The notes beneath the pieces were generated by a model. It was not told the origin of the DNA. It was given only the letters and a program-made list of their open reading frames with translations, and searched no databases. Positions 61,059 through 64,000 of a DNA stretch of 64,000 bases are shown one piece after another; position 1 is the stretch's first letter, and the number at the start of each line of letters is the position of its first letter. The position numbers were made by a program, and so were the translations under genes. The DNA comes from Desertimonas sp963732335 (GTDB lineage Bacteria > Actinomycetota > Acidimicrobiia > Acidimicrobiales > Ilumatobacteraceae), in contig CAVSZO010000067.1 of assembly GCA_963732335.1 (NCBI GenBank), positions 3,264 to 67,263 of the forward strand, in the 5' to 3' direction.

Positions 61059-62287
61059 CAGACGCGCTCGATGATCGTTGCCGTGCCCATCCCACCGCCG
61101 GTGCACATCGTGACGAGCGCGGTCGTGAGGTCGCGCCGTTCCAGCTCGTCGAGGGCCGTCTGCAGCAGCATCCCTCCCGTGGCGCCGATCGGGTGGCCGA
61201 GGGCGATCGCCCCGCCGTTGACGTTGACCCGTTCGGGATCGAGGTCGAGGTCACGCATCGTCTTCAGCGGGACCGCGGCGAACGCCTCGTTGATCTCCCA
61301 CAGATCGATGTCGTCGACCTTCATGCCCGCCCGTTCGAGGCACTTCTGCGACGCCGGACCCGGCGCGGTGAGCATGATCACCGGCTCGGCGCCGGCGACG
61401 GCGCTCATCAGAATGCGGGCGCGGGCCGGGTACCCGTGGGCCGTCGCGAACTCGGGTGACGCCAGCACCAACGCGCTGGCCCCGTCGACCACACCCGACG
61501 AGTTGCCGGCGTGGTGCACGTGCTCGACGTTGCTGACCTCCGGGTACGCCTGCTGGCACATCTCGTCGAACGAGCGCTCGAAGCCGGGGAAGGCGATGCG
61601 CCCCATCTCCTCGAACGACGGCGTCAGCTTGGCCAGACCGTCGAGCGTCGTGCCGGGGCGGGGGAACTCGTCGCGATCGAGGGCGACGGAACCGTCCTCG
61701 TTGTGGATCGGCACGACGCTGCGGTCGAACCGTCCTTCGTCGACCGCCGTCGCGGCGCGTTGCTGGCTGCGCAGGGCGAAGGCATCGACCGTCTCGCGGT
61801 CGAAGCGTTCGATCGTCGCGATGAGGTCGGCCGACACGCCCTGGGGCACGAGCGGGAACCGCTCGCGGAGAGCCGGGTTGCCGGCGCTGAAGTCGACGGC
61901 ACCCTCCTCGACCGGCCAGCGCGACATCATCTCCACGCCGGCGCCGACGACGAGGTCCTGGTGACCGGCCTGGATGCCCATCGCCGCGTACGTCACCGCC
62001 TGCTGGCCGGAGCCACAGAAGCGGTTGAGCGTGATCCCTGGCGCCTCGACCGGCCACCCGGCGGCGAGCACGGCCATCCGGCCGATGCACATCCCCTGGT
62101 CGCCGGACGAGTTGCCGTTGCCGACGACGACGTCGTCGACGTCATCGGGGTCGAACCCGACGCGATCCCGGAGCGCGTTGAGCACCTGCGCCAGCAACTC
62201 CTGCGGGTGGATGTCGTGCAGCGAGCCGTTGGCCTTCCCCCGGCCCCGCGGCGACCGCACACCGTCGATGATCCATGCCTCGCCCAT
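61058..62287 (-). CDS. acetyl-CoA acetyltransferase / 3-ketoacyl-CoA thiolase
   Basis: 409 residues: Cys91 in LNRFCGSGQQAV, WEINEAFAAV, GGAIALGHPIGATG, and MCTGGGMGTA, so complete. The insert RRFxxE-like loop with SRWPVEEGAVDF is longer than in the 59144 enzyme, hinting at another chain-length preference. Second gene of the operon, 10 bp after the SDR. Confidence 0.94.
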   Translation of the reverse strand: MGEAWIIDGVRSPRGRGKANGSLHDIHPQELLAQVLNALRDRVGFDPDDVDDVVVGNGNSSGDQGMCIGRMAVLAAGWPVEAPGITLNRFCGSGQQAVTYAAMGIQAGHQDLVVGAGVEMMSRWPVEEGAVDFSAGNPALRERFPLVPQGVSADLIATIERFDRETVDAFALRSQQRAATAVDEGRFDRSVVPIHNEDGSVALDRDEFPRPGTTLDGLAKLTPSFEEMGRIAFPGFERSFDEMCQQAYPEVSNVEHVHHAGNSSGVVDGASALVLASPEFATAHGYPARARILMSAVAGAEPVIMLTAPGPASQKCLERAGMKVDDIDLWEINEAFAAVPLKTMRDLDLDPERVNVNGGAIALGHPIGATGGMLLQTALDELERRDLTTALVTMCTGGGMGTATIIERV

Positions 62288-62297
62288 CGTTGCCTCC

Positions 62298-63224
62298 TCA
62301 GCTCACGCTCACTGCGTCGGGGTAGATCCCACCCGGTCCGGCGTTCGGCAGGGCGGCGTCGAGCAGCGGCCGCAGCACCGCTTCGACTTCACCGGGGTCG
62401 TCGGTTGGCTTGGCCTCTGGACCACGATGCCAACCCTGGGCGACGGCCCAGTAACGCCCCGACGTCTGGAACACACGCCCGGTCACGTCGGCCGAGCGCG
62501 TCGATGCGAGCCAGGCGACGACCGGCGAGATCCACCGTGGATCGACCTTGTCCTGCTCGGTCTCGTCACCAGCGGTCAGCTCGAGTCCTGCGGTCATCCG
62601 GGTGAGAGCGATCGGTGAGACCGCGTTCACCGTCACGCCGTAGCGGGCGAGCTCCATCGCGGCGATGATCGTCAGTCCGGCGATCCCTGCCTTCGCCGCG
62701 CCGTAGTTCGCCTGTCCGGGTGTGCCGAAGAGGCCCGATCCCGATGTCGTGTTGATGATCCGGGCGTCGTTCGCCTCGCCCGCCTTGGCCCGCTCGCGCC
62801 AGTACATCGCGGCCCACCGCGTGCAGTTGAACGTGCCCTTGAGGTGGACGCGGATGACAGCGTCCCACTCGTCCTCGGTCATGTTGACGAGCATCCGGTC
62901 ACGCAGGATCCCGGCGTTGTTCACGAGCACGTGCAGGTCACCGAACGAATCGACCGCCTGCTGCACGGCCCGCTGGGCGCCGTCCCACGTGGCAATGTCG
63001 TCGCCGTTCGCCTCTGCCTCTCCGCCGTGGAAGCGGATCTCGGCGACCACGTCGTGGGCGGGTCCGACCGATGATCCTGTGCCGTCAGACTCGGCACCGA
63101 CGTCGTTGACGATCACCCGCGCCCCTGCGGCGGCGAGCGTCAGGGCGTGCTGGCGGCCGATGCCGCGCCCTGCGCCGGTCACGATGCAGACCCTTCCGGC
63201 ACAGATCGGATCTATCTCATTCAT
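62298..63224 (-). CDS. MFE-2-like SDR, 3-hydroxyacyl-CoA dehydrogenase type
   Basis: 308 residues, intact paralogue of 24854: VCIVTGAGRGIGRQHALTLAAAGARVIVNDVG, DDIATWDGAQRAV, NNAGILRDRML, INTTSGSGLFGTPGQANYGAAKAGI. Same INTTS...YGAAK motif. ATG 63224 places the fold properly; upstream in-frame codons would read through the AT-rich promoter. First gene of the seven-gene operon, divergent from GntR gene 63277. Confidence 0.92.
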   Translation of the reverse strand: MNEIDPICAGRVCIVTGAGRGIGRQHALTLAAAGARVIVNDVGAESDGTGSSVGPAHDVVAEIRFHGGEAEANGDDIATWDGAQRAVQQAVDSFGDLHVLVNNAGILRDRMLVNMTEDEWDAVIRVHLKGTFNCTRWAAMYWRERAKAGEANDARIINTTSGSGLFGTPGQANYGAAKAGIAGLTIIAAMELARYGVTVNAVSPIALTRMTAGLELTAGDETEQDKVDPRWISPVVAWLASTRSADVTGRVFQTSGRYWAVAQGWHRGPEAKPTDDPGEVEAVLRPLLDAALPNAGPGGIYPDAVSVS

Positions 63225-63245
63225 CCAACCTATTGTATGATTCCC
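63222..63245. promoter_or_regulatory. AT-rich divergent promoter/operator
   Basis: CATCCAACCTATTGTATGAT (63222-63241) between the divergent SDR and GntR genes. TATTGTATGATT contains possible -10 hexamers in both directions. T-C-C-A-A-C also occurs (minus strand) in the 45619 site beside the paralogous GntR gene. Confidence 0.5.
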
Positions 63246-63276
63246 ACGAGAAGAAGCAAGAGAAGGTGGGTCGAAC

Positions 63277-64000
63277 ATGCGAGTGCCGAAGACGGCCGAG
63301 CTCGTGGCCGGTCACTTGCGGGCACAGATCGTGCGCGGCGAGCTGCGCGACGGCGACGCGCTGCCCCCCGAGATGGAGCTCGTCGAGCGCTACGGAATCT
63401 CCCGCCCGACGCTGCGGGAGGCGTTCCGCGTGCTGGAGTCGGAGGCATTGATCAGCGTCCGGCGCGGCGCGCGTGGCGGCGCGCGAGTGCACGCCCCGAC
63501 GATGGACGTCGCGGCCCGCAACGCGGGGATCGTCCTCCAGTACCGCGGCACGACCATGGACGACATCTACCTGGCGCGGACGGTGATCGAGGTGCCGTGC
63601 GCAGCCCGGCTCGCCCAGCGCCGCACGAAGGCCGATCTCGACGTGCTGTGGACGAAGGTCGAGGAGGCCGAGGCCGCAATCGACGAGCCCGACCGGTTCA
63701 TCCGCCTGCACACCGAGTTCCACGCGCTGGTGGTCGTGCTCGCCGGCAACGAGACGCTGGCGCTGCTCAACGGCATGGTGCGCCACATCATCGACCAGGC
63801 CAACTGGACCCGGTTCGCCCGGGGTCCCGGTGGTACGACCCCGAAGGCGGCCCATCGCGGCGCCAGGGCGCACCGCCGCCTCGTCGAGCACATCGAGGCC
63901 CGCGAGGCCGACGCGGCAGAGGCGTTGTGGCGCACCCACCTCGTCGAGGCCGGCGAGTACCTCACCGAGGGCCCAGGCCCGCAGACCGTGATCGAGGTCC
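63277..64000 (+). CDS. FadR-type GntR regulator (3' partial)
   Basis: The frame is open from ATG 63277 to the window end (241 residues seen), so only the last residues may be missing. Winged helix VPKTAELVAGHLRAQIVRGELRDGDALPPE, ISRPTLREAFRVLESEALI, RRGARGGARV. FCD domain with R-L-H-T-E-F-H (D/E-x-x-x-F-H site), VLAGNETLALL and HRRLVEHIEAREADAAE. Paralogue of 44871, identical in the R-G-A-R-G-G-A-R-V wing. AGAAGG precedes the start. It should control the divergent operon 56795-63224. Confidence 0.92.
   Translation, partial: MRVPKTAELVAGHLRAQIVRGELRDGDALPPEMELVERYGISRPTLREAFRVLESEALISVRRGARGGARVHAPTMDVAARNAGIVLQYRGTTMDDIYLARTVIEVPCAARLAQRRTKADLDVLWTKVEEAEAAIDEPDRFIRLHTEFHALVVVLAGNETLALLNGMVRHIIDQANWTRFARGPGGTTPKAAHRGARAHRRLVEHIEAREADAAEALWRTHLVEAGEYLTEGPGPQTVIEV

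Noticed and set aside
1..64000. CRISPR array, rRNA, insertion sequence or replication origin
   Set aside because: No regular spacer-repeat array, rRNA-like stretch, transposase frame or DnaA-box cluster was seen on either strand.

Overview
The window is a high-GC, densely packed stretch of chromosome from an actinobacterium. Evidence is the codon bias, many GTG/TTG starts, ATGA/GTGA overlaps, six luciferase-like (LLM, probably F420- or flavin-dependent) oxidoreductases, a mycofactocin-type SDR and a WS/DGAT acyltransferase. The mix resembles environmental Acidimicrobiia or mycobacteria-like taxa, but I cannot place it by sequence search. No replication, ribosomal or transporter genes are visible. 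Nearly every gene belongs to CoA-thioester or oxidative catabolism, so this looks like a catabolic island.

Layout. 1-9.9 kb: two FadR-type GntR genes, an amidohydrolase-2, SDRs, an LLM enzyme, an APH-type kinase next to a thiolase remnant, an acyl-CoA dehydrogenase and a double SnoaL protein. 9.9-21 kb: two copies of a three-gene module (family III CoA-transferase, metal-dependent amidohydrolase, crotonase) flank a Tat-type esterase interrupted by TGA, a tRNA-Lys 3'-half and an acyl-CoA ligase. In both copies the CoA-transferase and the crotonase have their sub-domains in unusual order. 21-34 kb: LLM enzyme, serine hydrolase, crotonase, SDR, acyl-CoA ligase, then an operon of acyl-CoA dehydrogenase, alpha-methylacyl-CoA racemase, LLM, patatin and WS/DGAT. 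34.3-38.4 kb: a three-subunit molybdenum hydroxylase with a SnoaL protein. 39-44 kb: TIM-barrel protein, two SDRs, amidohydrolase-2, acyl-CoA dehydrogenase. 44.8-52.3 kb: GntR gene and an eight-gene operon with a P450 and a MaoC pair. 52.3-56.8 kb: TetR, amidohydrolase-2, D-aminoacylase-like protein, TauD. 56.8-63.2 kb: a seven-gene minus-strand operon with two thiolases, crotonase, SDR, two LLMs and SnoaL, divergent from a fourth GntR gene that runs off the end.

How it fits together. Ligases and CoA-transferases would load substrates on CoA. Dehydrogenases, crotonases/MaoC, SDRs and thiolases form beta-oxidation sets. P450, LLM, molybdenum hydroxylase, TauD and the amidohydrolases would do the preceding oxygenation, ring or amide-bond steps. 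Regulation is written in AT-rich palindromic islands at the heads of operons, including one 28-bp element present twice as an exact inverted copy (15.4 and 27.35 kb).

Caution: about fifteen genes, mostly before 26 kb, can be read full length only by allowing one or more frameshifts, often next to short G/C runs. This looks more like uncorrected indels than mass pseudogenisation, so ends of those genes are approximate.
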